Source of the DNA: Muricea muricata
Taxonomy: Eukaryota; Cnidaria; Anthozoa; Malacalcyonacea; Plexauridae
Reading direction: 5' to 3'
NCBI GenBank assembly: GCA_963855995.1
Contig: OY979718.1
Coordinates: forward strand, 59,126,564-59,190,563
DNA length: 64,000 nucleotides
The notes under the pieces were generated by a model, which worked only from the letters and a program-made list of their open reading frames with translations, had not been told where the DNA came from and made no database searches. A program made the position numbers and the translations under genes. Position 1 is the first letter of the stretch; every line of letters begins with the position of its first letter. This document shows positions 24,328-37,200 of this stretch, in pieces.

Positions 24328-25617
24328 ATGATGAAATTTTCTATTCCCGGCTTAAATTTTGACATGCAAATGTATGATTGCCAGTCGAATGCTTGCCCGT
24401 TAACTACATGTTATCCGTACTCAGCCATATCGGAATTTGTAAACAAGTTTGGAACCAAAACACGGATGATGCCTGTGCCCTTGATGAGGAGCCTTCAAGC
24501 AGACATAACGACCCTAACAGGCAACACCATGAAAAGTGTAAGATGGTGTGGTTTTTATACTATACTATAGTATACAACATATTTTATTATTTTTTACGTT
24601 CTCCTGTGTTTTTGAGCTTAATTTTTGTGCCAAACCACAGTTTTGTAAAATCACAAGTTTTGTCAATTTTTACCGACTTCACTTCAACAGACGTGCACAG
24701 TTGTGCACTGTAGCAAGCAATTTCATTCACATAAGAAGATGAAAAATTTATCGATCACTGAAAAAAAAAGTACAGCAGTCTGTAAGACCGGTAGATACAA
24801 TTATACAAACTTCAGATGATATATACTGCCAACACGTTCACGTATATACACATTACTTGGAAATTGTTGGTCCCTTTACTCTCATTTCCTGTCTTTAATT
24901 TTAAACTCATCCTGGTCTCAATATGAGACGATTGTTTGGGGTGTTTCCGGAAAAGGAAGTTATTCTGAAAGACAACCAGCGTGCTTAAGTTACTTGTAAA
25001 TACCTAACAAACATACACGTGCATGCACTGTTACATAGATGTAGTCCCTTGTTTGTGTTTTCACCATTCGGTTATTTTCAGACCTAGCTGCATGACATTA
25101 TTGGACACGTCCAATTTTTGTTCACCGACTTCGGCATCAAGTTTTAACTTTAAGGTGATTCTAGTTTCAAACTGCTTTTATATGGCGTCGGCATGTGAAC
25201 CAACTAAAATCGGCCGACTAAAATTGCGTCAATTGTGTGCGCTCGGCTTTAGGTGACATTTTACACTGATTTCTCAATAAATAAATACTTCCTGCATGCT
25301 GTTGTTTTCATACATACGTGGGCAGTTTTAATTCGGAAAGCACATTAGTTCCAGTTTAAACGACACTACATGATTTTGATTGCAGATCGGCACATGAGTT
25401 GCAAGGAAGTACCGATCAATTTCATTGCAACACACGAAAGTACAGGACGAGAGCAATGCGGAGTATAGCGGCGGGAATTCCAGCAGTGCCAACGATCTTC
25501 TATTCCAGTCCCACTGGAACACAGACTACTCACATGCTGATTCAAAAGATCACACGCAGTACGGCGTATCCCGCGACGTTTTGAGTATATCCTCCCGGAA
25601 TAATTTAATTGTGTGGT
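24328..25617 (+). other. Unassigned exon-like segments upstream of the KLF5-like gene
   Basis: Three plus-strand segments have coding character and splice signals. One ends at 24537 with donor GTAAGA (frame ...DDACALDEEPSSRHND...). A second, 25082-25154, lies between TTTTCAG and GTGATT (24 codons, ...DTSNFCSPTSASSFNFK). A third ends at 25617 with GTAAGT (frame ...SNAEYSGGNSSSANDLL...). Their phases do not join directly. The third is reached from its natural TTGCAG acceptor only through a TGA in the phase left by the second. They may be exons of a gene with further exons I missed, or a decayed gene. No family recognised. Confidence 0.3.
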
Positions 25618-26749
25618 GTAAGTAATTTGGCCATGCCTATGATTTCATCATGATAAAAAATGAAAGTTTTCACGAGACTCCACTTGTTGTTGTTCAATAT
25701 TCCTTGACGTGTATATACACTTGTTTTCACGTGGGAGAAATCACAATATGTGCGATATTTTTCCCAGAAAATCACCTAAAAAGGGGAGCAAATGCATATT
25801 GTCCTGTTTTCTCTTTCAGTGAACCAATACGAAGTGTTCTTGTCATCTTCAGACAAATAATTTGATATTTGGCACTCACGTGGACTCATTCGGATGTTTA
25901 TTAAAATCTCAAAATGGAGTGATCATGAAAACATAAAATGCGAAATACATCAGTACAAAGATGCGATCGTCTTCCATGCTACCTATGTGTGAGTGGTATG
26001 AAAGGTTATCGAGGGATCTTAAAGCAGTGCACATGCTGCGAATATGTGTCTAAATATAGAGCCGAAAAATTCCGATGTCCCGTGGTCGGAAAGCTCCGCT
26101 CCAATGAGAGCTCAGCGTACTTCGCCGCCAGTTCGCCGAATCACAAATAATGTAATTGACTTTGACATAGGGTCACTGGGTGGAGATAACATGCTGAAAA
26201 AGTTAATCTCTTTTTGCAAGTATTCAATAAGTCGATGGATGATCTTTGCAAGTAATAGACGGAGTGAAGTTATAAACAAGGATGTAAAAACATTTCTTTT
26301 ACAACTCTTGAAAACAATTTTGGGGCACGTTTGGTAGCACTGCATTTAAATTTTCTGAGTATTTTTACCGTTTACATCGTATTCTAGAGTCCGAGCTAGA
26401 ATCTGGATCCAGTATTCACGGAAGTACTTTTAACAAAGACTATCGAACTTATAAATCCGTTTTGTTTGCAAATTTCTTAACAAAGCCAGTGCAGAAACGT
26501 CCCTCAAACTGTGACAGTTAAACAGATCAAACGTAACTGTCAGTCATGTGATATCAATAATCAGGGCTTGGATATGTGATATATTAACAAAAAAATATTG
26601 TTTTGCAGTTTAAGCACATTTGTGCTATGCCATAAATATTTGATACTCATGTATCACCATCAATTTCTGTTCAGGGATGTTACATGGAAAGATGAGTGTT
26701 TGTTTTCATCTAACAGCTGATTATCATAATTTCCAAGTGGACTGTATTA

Positions 26750-27010
26750 CACACAGCCAATCATGGCACTTAAATTTTAAATACGTTAAAGACGCATTGA
26801 CGTCATTTGCATAATAAAATTAATTTCTCAGCCTATGATTGGTTGAGAGCACAGTGTGATGGTATTGTCTGAATATCTGTCAGTTTGATAATAACATAAT
26901 TGACAGGTTTTGAGTGAGATTACACCATATATGGTATGGCAGAATGGCGCACCCATATCCCACTGTGACCTCGCTCTTATAAAACCACGTTATTGAAGGG
27001 CATATAGCAC
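26750..27010 (+). promoter_or_regulatory. Putative KLF5-like gene promoter
   Basis: TATAAAA at 26978-26984, about 100 bp before the start codon. Upstream are a consensus palindromic CRE TGACGTCA at 26798-26805 overlapping an octamer ATTTGCAT at 26805-26812, CCAAT at 26757-26761, and an inverted CCAAT (ATTGG) at 26838-26842. Spacing of the TATA box predicts transcription starting near 27005. Confidence 0.55.
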
Positions 27011-27086
27011 TAATTTTGTTCGGTTTGTTTTGCTCGGAAATCATATAATCAGGTGACATATAGTGAAGGTTTTAGACCGATATAGT

Positions 27087-29194
27087 ATGGCAATGACTGC
27101 TCCTGTGGTTAAAGATGAACCACAAACCACTGCAGCTACAACTATAGCAACAGAAGGACATCCTTTCGCGCACCTTCAAACACTAACCATGGCCAGCAGC
27201 AATGTGGTTGCGCTTAGATCTTTGAATTTATCTCAAGGATTTGATATAAACTCTCCTGACGATGTCACGGTTAGTAAAAACCCTTTATGTTCTGTTTTAT
27301 ATGAGAAATGTATTGACATGCTATACAAATATTCTGTTTATATGTGTGGTCTCACGTTTGTATATATTCTATTCTAGTTATTGCCAGTATTAAATCAGTG
27401 CCTACCAGGAGGCTTATGGTTATAATGTTTAGTAAATTACCTTATTATAGTATGTTGAGGGCCTTGAAAGCATGCTGCTCACTGAAAATTTTTTTCTTTA
27501 TTCTATCGATTCGGTTTTGATTCACACATTTTGTTGACGTTGTGGTCTTCGAATATTTGATAGCTGATAAAATGAAGTTTACTGAATTAGTGAAGCCACC
27601 TGTTGAATTCATGAAATAAATGTTGAATATTTATAATAAACTGGCAGCAAACCACAATCTCCTTGCGACAGAATGAAATAATATAGAGATCTTTTATTCA
27701 AATCACATTTCTACTTCACATATCAAGGTCACGTTTGGTATAAATAAATTTCATAGTATCAATTTACAATTCATCTATCCGCATACGGTTTAAGAAACTG
27801 TAAGTGTATGTTTCGGAATCCGCAAGCAGCAGTTTGGTCACTCTCTATATTTTACTCTGATGTTATGTTGCATGATGAAAACCCAAGTTATGTTTTCAAG
27901 TTTCACTGTGTCTTGTGACTGGCACTTATAAACAAAGAAAGCCCGCCGTATCAATATTATATGACGGTGCCAAATCAGTACACGAACACACCACAGCTTA
28001 ACCAAAATATACTTCGCAAATTTTGTTTTTCCTGTCATAAACATCGTAGTGTTGGCCTTTATTTATGTGCACTATATGTTGTATACGATTAATGTAGCAT
28101 GTACTAGTCTGTAACAAACGATATTGATCACATGTTGTTTATTGCGAGAACGCATGAGCCATGACATGAATATAGTGTTGAACCAAAACATAGTATTAGC
28201 ATTCTTTCCTAAATTTGGTTCATCATGTTATCACGCTTGAATATAAAACACAATATTTCTTAACATTGCATTACGTTAGATATTAGCATGAAACAATATC
28301 GGTAATATTTCTTTGTGCTGAACCAGTGCGACAGAGCGTTAATAAATTATTCTAAACGACTTTTTGCAAAATTTACGGGGTTTATGCGTTGTAACCGTAT
28401 ATTGCGTAGGTTATTTTTAATCTATTGTGTATAGTAATTATGGTAAATTAACAAACAACACTAATAATTATTTGATTTTTTCCTCTTAGGTAAGAACCGA
28501 AATGGAAAGATATTTACCAGCTGTCCCCTCGCCGATAAGTCCTTTCTCTTTCCCAAGTTGTAGAAAGAAATTTCGAAGAGAGAGTGCGAATGTTGTCAGC
28601 GAATTTTTCAACTTTGATAACTCTGTAAAAGTTGAAGAAGTCAAAGAACGAGAACTGAAAGAGAGTGTCTTCCTAAATTTAGGAGATCATGATAAAATTA
28701 TTACAACTCAGGCTGAGAGTGGACAAGTTGCTCTGGACATTAACTTTAACCCATTTCGTGCACCACAAATAAGGAATCGTATGGTTGTATACCCCCCTAC
28801 TCCACCAAGTTCGAACCCAGGTTCCCCAGAAAATGCAATCCCTCGATCAGCGATACTCATCCATCCACCTCCAACATACACCACATTAACCACAGGTCGA
28901 CGTGCTGCTGCAGCTGACTTACAGCGCCGTAGAATACACCACTGTGACCATCCTGGGTGCAACAAGGTTTATACCAAGAGCTCGCATCTAAAAGCACACC
29001 AAAGGACACATACCGGTGAAAAACCATACAAATGTTCATGGGAAGGATGCACATGGCGATTTGCCCGATCAGACGAACTTACCAGACATTTCCGAAAACA
29101 TACTGGAGCAAAACCATTTAAATGTCAGCACTGTGAACGAGCATTCAGCAGATCCGACCATCTTGCTTTGCATATGAAGAGACACACGCAATAA
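27087..29194 (+). CDS. KLF5: KLF5-like Krueppel-like zinc-finger transcription factor, two exons
   Basis: Exon 1 is 27087-27269 (donor GTTAGT) and exon 2 is 28490-29194 (acceptor CTCTTAG), phase 0, 295 aa. Three C2H2 fingers close the protein: about 213-235 ([19 protein letters not shown]), 243-265 ([19 protein letters not shown]) and 273-293 ([17 protein letters not shown]). These fingers bind GC-rich/CACCC boxes in this family. Outside the fingers, several blocks match vertebrate KLF5: HPFAHLQTL near the N-terminus, [13 protein letters not shown] across the splice junction, [15 protein letters not shown], the [12 protein letters not shown] block (the WW-binding PY-like region of KLF5), and a PPPTYTT segment. 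This supports orthology to KLF5 rather than KLF6/7. The ATG at 27087 was chosen as the first in-frame ATG before KDEP. The intron (27270-28489) shows nothing notable. The next gene is convergent and also KLF. Confidence 0.93.
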
Positions 29195-29583
29195 GGTCTG
29201 AGACTCAGTTAACAAATGTAAATATATAAATATATGTAGTCCATTGTTTTTCCATTCATCTAATTTGCAAATACAGAATCAAAAGGTTTTTCCATTCTTT
29301 TTCAAACTTTGAGGAACAAGAACTGTAGATCAGTTCACATTCTGTTTGAACAGGTAGAGACATTTCTAGTAAGCTTTGTAAGTCTATAAGCTGTCTCTAT
29401 CTTTGTTTTCATTCATTTTGAAAAGATTAAGAGTTAATAGCTTTCACTTTTTTCAAATTTGGAATGAGAAGGAACTTTAGTTTCAAATTTATATTGTATG
29501 TAATATAATTCTATCTATGATAATCATAGCACTGTAAAATTAAATTAAAGAGCCAAAAACTTATTTATTTTACTATTTTATGA

Positions 29584-29589
29584 AATAAA
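29584..29589 (+). terminator. Candidate poly(A) signal of the KLF5-like gene
   Basis: AATAAA about 390 bp after the stop, in AT-rich 3' UTR-like sequence. Confidence 0.5.
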
Positions 29590-29599
29590 CTGTACAAGT

Positions 29600-32500
29600 T
29601 ACAAAGATGATTTCATTCACATTGAAATAGCATTGCAAAATATTATTGCTGGGAGTAATTTGAAAGGCAAACCTTGAGTGCCAAATGCTCAAGCCATCTA
29701 GTCAGTTCGAGGAGGGTAGTCTCAGGGAGGGATTGTGAAACTAAAACCTTGAAATTGTGACGTCCTGCATCTTCACTAAAACTGACTGGCTGCTATGCAC
29801 GCTATATAACACTGCAGGCATTTTCATATGCATCAAAAATTGGGGGCAGGCCATAGCCCCACAGCTCTGCGGCAAGTGTAATTTACTGTGGAAATATCTA
29901 TTTTCAAAAATGGGCAGTTTGTTGGCAAGCTCGATTATTTAGGGTAAATGTGCAAAAGAACGCATACACATTTATATAGATAGAGGTGTCTTTTTAAACA
30001 TTTTGAAGATTTAAATCCCGTATAAGATCATATGACACACGGTTTCATGCAGTTTCACACCAGTCAACCACTTGAATTATCACAATAAAAACATACTGAA
30101 ATAAGCAACTCAATTTGCCTTAATATATATTTAATAATCATACTTACAGACAAAAAGGTTTGCTCAATTTGTTCAGAAATAATACTTACAATTAAACGCA
30201 TAAGGAAAAAACAGAATACCGACGACATCGTTGTTCGTTCATGTTTTTCAAATGAGACAATTTGGGACCTGGTAACGAATGTGAAACATTGTAACAGGCA
30301 TTTTTGTCAAGCGCCCTGATTTTGTTTGATCCTAGATTTGTTTTTGCACTCGTCCAAAGTCAAAACAGCAAAAACCAAAACAAAGTCTATTCTTTTAGTT
30401 ATATACTCCTACCAAGTGGCGTAACGTCGCATCACCCCCCCCCCCTGCACGAGTGCCAAAAGCACGAATCAGGTCTAGTGCCGTTAGCGAGAAGTGACAG
30501 TAGCCTAAAATGCCACATCCTCGCCTGTGAAGTACAACTTTACGGTATTCTGAATTTCCAAATTTTCGCTCCTCAGAAGCCTTGCTATATTCTGTTGTAT
30601 GTAATATTGAAGATCATCACTTCATTCCTGATGACTGTCGAAACGTAGAAATAGAAGATTATTTTGTCAACTTTCGGAGTTGTACTGCACTTTCTGCATT
30701 GTTCATTTGTTCGTGTTGTATCCGTTCCTGCAGGGAAACCTGTTCCAGATTGACTCAAATTAGTTCTTTTCTCATACACTACAGCTCCTTTTTTCGGTAA
30801 ATGCGTCTCTTCGTCTTTAGCGACTACTTGCCACTCTAAAAACAGAATTTTCCAGGAACTCCCACCACCCTTGCACACACACACGCTTACAGTTACACTG
30901 ATTCGTCGGTAATACTGAGCTCATTTCGGGTATAAGCGAGACTTGTAGTCCGGCAGATAGAGGCCGACATACTTACCATAGCGAGGGACAATTCCATTTT
31001 GGTTTTATCTCGTTCCTTTAAGGTTAGTAAGTATATTTCTGAATGTTGGCTGCGTTGAAATTTCTTGCATCAGTTGCATGTGGGCTCTTGCCAACACGTT
31101 TTTCTACGATATTACTATAAAACTGTATTCCTGCGGTCAAAAAAGGTGATATTTCAAGTTCAATTTTAGAAAAAATAACTTGCATCCACAGAAAGCTCGT
31201 AAAAAACTAAATATAAGACATCTAAATTTACCAGCACTGAAAACTGATACTGCAGTAAATCAAGTCTGTAGAGGAATGCAACAGCCCACCCCCCCTCCCG
31301 GAAAAACGGTTCAAAAACCAAATCCAAGAGGATTAGCACCGTGTTGGATTATAATATTGTATCCTATAACTATACATTTCAATATGGACTTGAAGAATAG
31401 AAAGACGGATAGCGTCTATAGACCTCACACGCGGCGGAAAGACGAGTTAGAAGTTCAAAACGACACTGAGCAAATCCCAAAATAATGACCACGGCGTAAC
31501 AGCACTCGTGACAATGGTGCACGAGTTGGTAATTGAGCCATGTCGATGTAACAATACCATGAACTTTAGAGAACCGCTGACCAAAATTTATAAAGAAAGA
31601 GACCTGGCCTTGAGTGAAGGGGGACAGGGTGGCGGGCACCCGGAAAATAAGCGCGGGAGGTGGGCGGGAAGCGAGAAAAGACGGAGCGGGATACATGAGT
31701 CGCGAAAAAAAGATGAGGATACAATCAGAACCAAAGAATAGGACTATTCACCATTTTAACATAAAATTAAGCTTTGTCGAGTCGAAATATCACCCCAAAA
31801 TTGTTGTTTTGTTTTTAAAAGCTCGAATCTTGAATTTACAAGATGTTGCTTTTCGGAGTGTGTTTTTTCTTATATTTTATTAAATTGCCTAAATTATTTT
31901 ACGTCATTAGCATTCAGCAATCAAAAGTACTCTTGCAAAAATAAGCCAGTTAGAGTTACAACCGAAATCACAGACTTTTGATAGGACTTGTATCGGACCT
32001 TTATCTAAATAAACCCTTGCTCGTAGGTTTGCAATAGTGCGGATCTGCTCTTCTTCATACACATAGATAAAGTCACCTCAAAAAGGTCGATCATGGTGTT
32101 CTCTTGTTTAACTATAAAATGATTTCACTATTAGTGCACAGCCCGAGGCAACTGAGAGCTACGCACAATGTGCGTGAAATTTAAAAACCACCTGTACATA
32201 CGCCCCGTTTTAACTGTGTATTGACAGTAATCTTCTGTATATAAAATGTTGCAGTAATACTTAATTTCACGAACGAAGAGTTCACAGAATGGTACGTCGG
32301 TAAAGAAATAAACAACCAAAACCAGCAATTTCATGCACACGAAATACACAAGGTTTATACAAGTTTACATATTTTCGTTTAAAAACTATCTAATTATTTA
32401 TACACATGCGCATGCAACTTACACCAGGCAAGTGCATTTCTCTGCACAGTAAACTACGCATCAACTTGCTGCTCATGAGCTGCCCATGTTTTCTTCTCAA

Positions 32501-34282
32501 CTGTTAACTCGCTGTTTAAAGTAAACACGATTCTCACTTTTTCACTTATGAACACCTCTACTGTCTGCTTTCAAGGCAAACTAGTATTTCCAAACACAAT
32601 GTCGAAAATTTCCTTAACATTTTCCTACAGTGGAATTTTTGGTTGAAATTAAATGATGATCTTGAAATGATGAATGGAATAGTTGAGTGGCATAACGTAT
32701 TCCTACTACGCACAAACAGTTCTTCAAAGAAAACAGTGGTGCTCTTTTAAACAGCACGTAGAGCATTTTACATGATGAATGCGCGCCGTGCAGGGTTATT
32801 TATATTACGCTTTGATACCAGTCAAAGCCAACCTCAATCATCTACCATCAACAAAAATACCATGAATCAACTAGTATCACTTGTGGTTTGTCCGCCATTG
32901 TTTTGCGTGTAGCGCATCCTTATCAACGGCCGTTTATTGGAAAAAGATACTCAATTGCAATTTTCGATCTGACGAGAAGGTCGTGCTTCAAATCCGTTAA
33001 GCTAGACTGGTTGCACATTACCCATATACATTGAAATACTGATGCACTATTTAAATTGAAAATAATTATAAAACCTCCGATCAATTCATTGCACAATAAT
33101 GACAAAGAGTACATAAAATAAATTTTTGTAAAGTTCTAGCTTGAAACAAATACTGCCAAAGTCAGTTTGGCCAGTCAATTGCCTTTTCTGACCAATAAAC
33201 TAAACTGGCTGTCCCGCCATTGTTCAGGCCAGTCAATTGCATAAAAATAGGGGAACATATCATACTGCTGAGTGTCCCTAATGTTTCCTCCCTACACTGT
33301 TCGATCATCTGCAATCCCATGCTCCCAAACTAAAAATCAGCAGACCGCTTTATAAAATGAAACCATGTCGAAATATTTTGGTGCATGGACCGTCATAGTC
33401 GGGGATCCACAACAGCATGGAATAAAGTAGCTGCCCTTCTGAATCATGCAGGACGCTGACCGCAAATGCTAGCGGCAACCACAGTAATACGTGATTTCAA
33501 TATGTACATTGATAAACTTGTTACTCACAATTTAATTATCTAGGTGATCTGAAAACAAGGAGAAGTACTGGCGCTAGTTGGCAAATAGAAATCCATTTTT
33601 CGAGCCAAGCTAGCAAATTTCTCATGAAGTATAATTTACTTCGGCTTCAAATTTCTGATGGACTTATAATTCTCTTTACTGAACACAATTAGAAAGTTTC
33701 AACAAGTTTCAAAAAGGAAAATAAAAGATATAAGTGATTAAAAACAGCAAAATGGATTTTTATTCGGTAGCTAGTTCCAGACCTTTTACTCATGGTCAGA
33801 TCAGCTCGATATTGACTACGGTATAATATTTTGATAAACTCATTGTGACAGAATATTAACAGTTTGTTCGTATATGTTTAGGTTTTGTTTAGGAGAATAA
33901 ATATAAAAACATAGCTTAGTGTGATTATCATCAGATAAAAATTCAGAAATGCTACAGTAGATATGTGTGATGCAGCAATAAATTATCTCGTGAGTAATTC
34001 TAATGTGATACCGTGATTATAATTTACAATAAGATAGACACTGTTTTATTGGTAGCAATACTTGACAGGCAGTATATCACCCATATGTTTACATTAATAC
34101 TGACCTCATAAAACTGAGGATTAATGTATGCGTTACGACATAAGTGACGTACCTTCTGCTAATAACTCTGTCCGTCACTTGTGCCACACGATCACTTCTA
34201 AGTGCACTTGTGCCAGTAAAACTTGAGCATTACTCGCAACTGGTCTTTGTAAGCTCAGCCACTAAAGGTTGAGACAGCAACA
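29600..34282. other. Intergenic region between the two KLF genes
   Basis: No exon could be supported. Contains a decayed CCAAGTGGCGTAACG...CCCCCCCCC repeat near 30413-30450 (hAT-MITE-like end), a solo end of the 20872-21165 foldback family at about 31810-31880, and otherwise AT-rich unique sequence. Open frames at 30304-31883 overlap repeats and lack splice or domain support. The 3' UTR of the second KLF gene presumably occupies the right end. Confidence 0.5.
31810..31885. mobile_element. Solo end of the 20872-21165 foldback family
   Basis: TTTTTAAAAGCTCGAATCTTG, then TTTACAAGATG and CGGAGTGTG-TTTTTTCTTAT repeat the right arm of the foldback at 20872-21165 with substitutions. Confidence 0.65.
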
Positions 34283-37200
34283 TCAATGACGTTTCATATG
34301 CAACGACAAATGGTCAGATCTTGAAAACGATCTTTCGCAATGCGGGCATTTGAACGGTTTGGCTCCAGTATGTTTACGAAAATGTCTGGTAAGTTCATCC
34401 GACCGCGCAAAACGCCAAGTGCATCCTTCCCATGAACACTTGTACGGTTTTTCTCCAGTATGTGTTCTACGGTGAGCTTTTAGATGTGAGCTTTTAGTGT
34501 AGACTTTACTGCAGCCTGCAAAGTCACATTTATGAATCCTTCTCCGGGATTTGTCACTGCAAGAAAACCACAAGGGTTAAAAAGCACGGCTGTGTGTTGG
34601 CAGATTTGTAATAAACAATATTGTAGAAAGAGACAGCATGCAGATCGGCAGGAATTTTATAATCTTTATACTGTGCTTGCCGAAAGAGAAATCTTTCCCC
34701 ATCTCTGTACCTATAACAAGGTATATTGGTCTATCACTAAATCTATTTTCAAAACTCCAGTCTACCCTTGCCTCTTAAAGAAAGAAACAATCCCACAGCT
34801 TGTCACCTAACATCGCAATTGCCTTTTTTGACTTGAATATTTGTTCATTTTGTATTTACTTTAACAAAAACTCCTAGACACAGTATTACGTTTACTGGGT
34901 AAGATTATTTCTTGTGCTGCAAATGAGGATATTGTCACACTTGACGCAACGTAAACGTGCGCTACGGAAATGTAATCTTGGTATTTTCATTATTGCTGTG
35001 CTGTGCTAATAGAATGCGAGTGAAAATGAAGCTACGAAGAGCAGACGTACCCGGTTAAAGAAAGCGAGTGTGGATTGGCCATGACAGCTTCCTCGATTGC
35101 TTCATCATCGTCTTGACGAGGTATAACTCTAAATACATTCACAAACACTGGTTTATCAACTATCTAAATTGTGTATTTGGGCTAACGTTTGCCAAACTGA
35201 CTCACTAACCTTCCTTTAGTATCTCAAATTTACAGTTACGAATTAGATAGCAATGATTCTTTTAGCAAAATTCCCCTCCCAACGTTTTTACTCCCCACCC
35301 AGACTACCCCCTAACAAATCCGTTACGCAGGCTAATCCTGTCACCGACTTTATAAAACCCAGTGTTGGTGACGAAGGAGAGAGTGCAACTCACTTTTTTA
35401 CTGCAACAGCCAGTGATGATAGACCAGCTAAAGATGACGTCACTGTATTAGGATTATCACTCCAGTCATCCCCAGGCTCTTGATCACTATTCACATTACC
35501 AATGCTCCTGATGACTGTCATTGAAACTGGACTGTCATTACCATTGACAGGATCATATTTCTCTTCATTTACGTTCTACGTGTCAAATTTTTTTTGGATT
35601 GTAATAATAATTATGAAACTGACATATTCAGCGTTTTGTGGATATTGTAAGATGCACCTGGAAGCATTGGGAGTTTGTAGAAATACCTTACTAATTAAAT
35701 GGTTTCACATATAATCAAAGCAAAGTATTTTGTACTCAGCAAAGTATTTAGCTAGTTTCGAAAGAGTTATTGCAAGCCCTAAAGGGTAAAGTAAAATGTT
35801 TGGCTGGATTCATTGTCAAACCATTCAACAAGATTTTTACCAGATTTTTACTAAATGACATTCAGGAAAAAAACTTTCCTGCGCGTGTTGGCATTTGAAT
35901 GTATTTAGCGTTATAAAGGGAAATTATTTTAAGTGGAACGAGAACATGAACAATTATTAAACAAGTTAGGATACATAGAGTTCGGACAAGTTAGTTAGTT
36001 AGGATCTGAACCCGATTTACAGTTTTATTTGAAGTGTTCTATTCCATTCAAGCCGAATAGCAATAGATTTATAAGGCTTTTATGAAGTAATTCGCTCCCA
36101 CATTTCTTTGAGTTCTCATGACCTTATTTTGTAAAATTTCATCATTGTCCTATAACAAACAGTTGTACTACTATCTTCCATAGGATTTCTGGATAAGATA
36201 AAATTTTAATGCGAAGGAAAAATTAACTCACATGGCCAAATTTTGGGCATTGAATTGCTTGATTTTTAAAAATACGATTTCTGTCGTTATCTATAGATTT
36301 GACTGAAGCGCCAAGACAATTTGCGTGACCTGGGACAGAATTATGTCTGGGGTGCCTACAATGCCACCATTTTTCAAGACTAGAAACAAGCAGACAGCAC
36401 TTCAAAGTGTTGGGAATACCGCAAAATGGAGCCCTTAAGGCCTTACACTTGTCCTGGATTTGATGGAGCTTTAGGGGGCCTGGGGAAAGTTGCCCCTCCC
36501 CAGCAGTCCTGACCTCGACTACAACCAATCACAAATGTTACACAGCATTACATATAAATTGTGGAAAAGTCACAAATGAATGTAAATGTGGATCCCCAAT
36601 TGCTTTGCCCAGTGTATTCTAGATCCACCCACAGTTGTGATTGATGTTCATTGTTTCATAGATGCACTTCGTATATTTTACTGGGGTGATGCCATATTTT
36701 TTTTTGGGGGGGGAGCAAGTCTTTTGTTTTCTTGACCCCAGACTACCACTCACAGCTCCATCTCTGGGATACAGGTGGAGTGAAGCTTGAATCCGGGCAA
36801 ATCTTTTTTAAAAGTTACAAAAGTTCCTTGCATGGAAATGTGAGTTTACCACATGATATGCTCAAATATATAAAGATAGATTAATACTGATATGAGGAGG
36901 GCAAAAATTTTGTTTCAGAACTACTATAATTTTTGACCTGGAGTAGCACCCCTCCCACATGATTTTTTTAAATGCTATTTTTTCTAATATCAAACATATA
37001 AATTATGTACCTCTTCTGAAAAATCCTCAGCTCTAATTATAGGCACACAGTTGTCATATGAATCCCCATCGTACTGGATAAAGAAAACTAAGTGAGCTTT
37101 GAACTATGTAAAATTTATAATGGGTAATTGTTACAGTAACACACCCTTCAGCATCTACAGAACGATTGAGCCTGTCCCACCTTCATGTGTCTTAATATTT

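Noticed and set aside
36223-36528. Minus-strand 101-aa frame ending near a GTGAGT
   Set aside because: Resembles dispersed repeat sequence, no acceptor in phase, and not needed for the phase-complete KLF gene.
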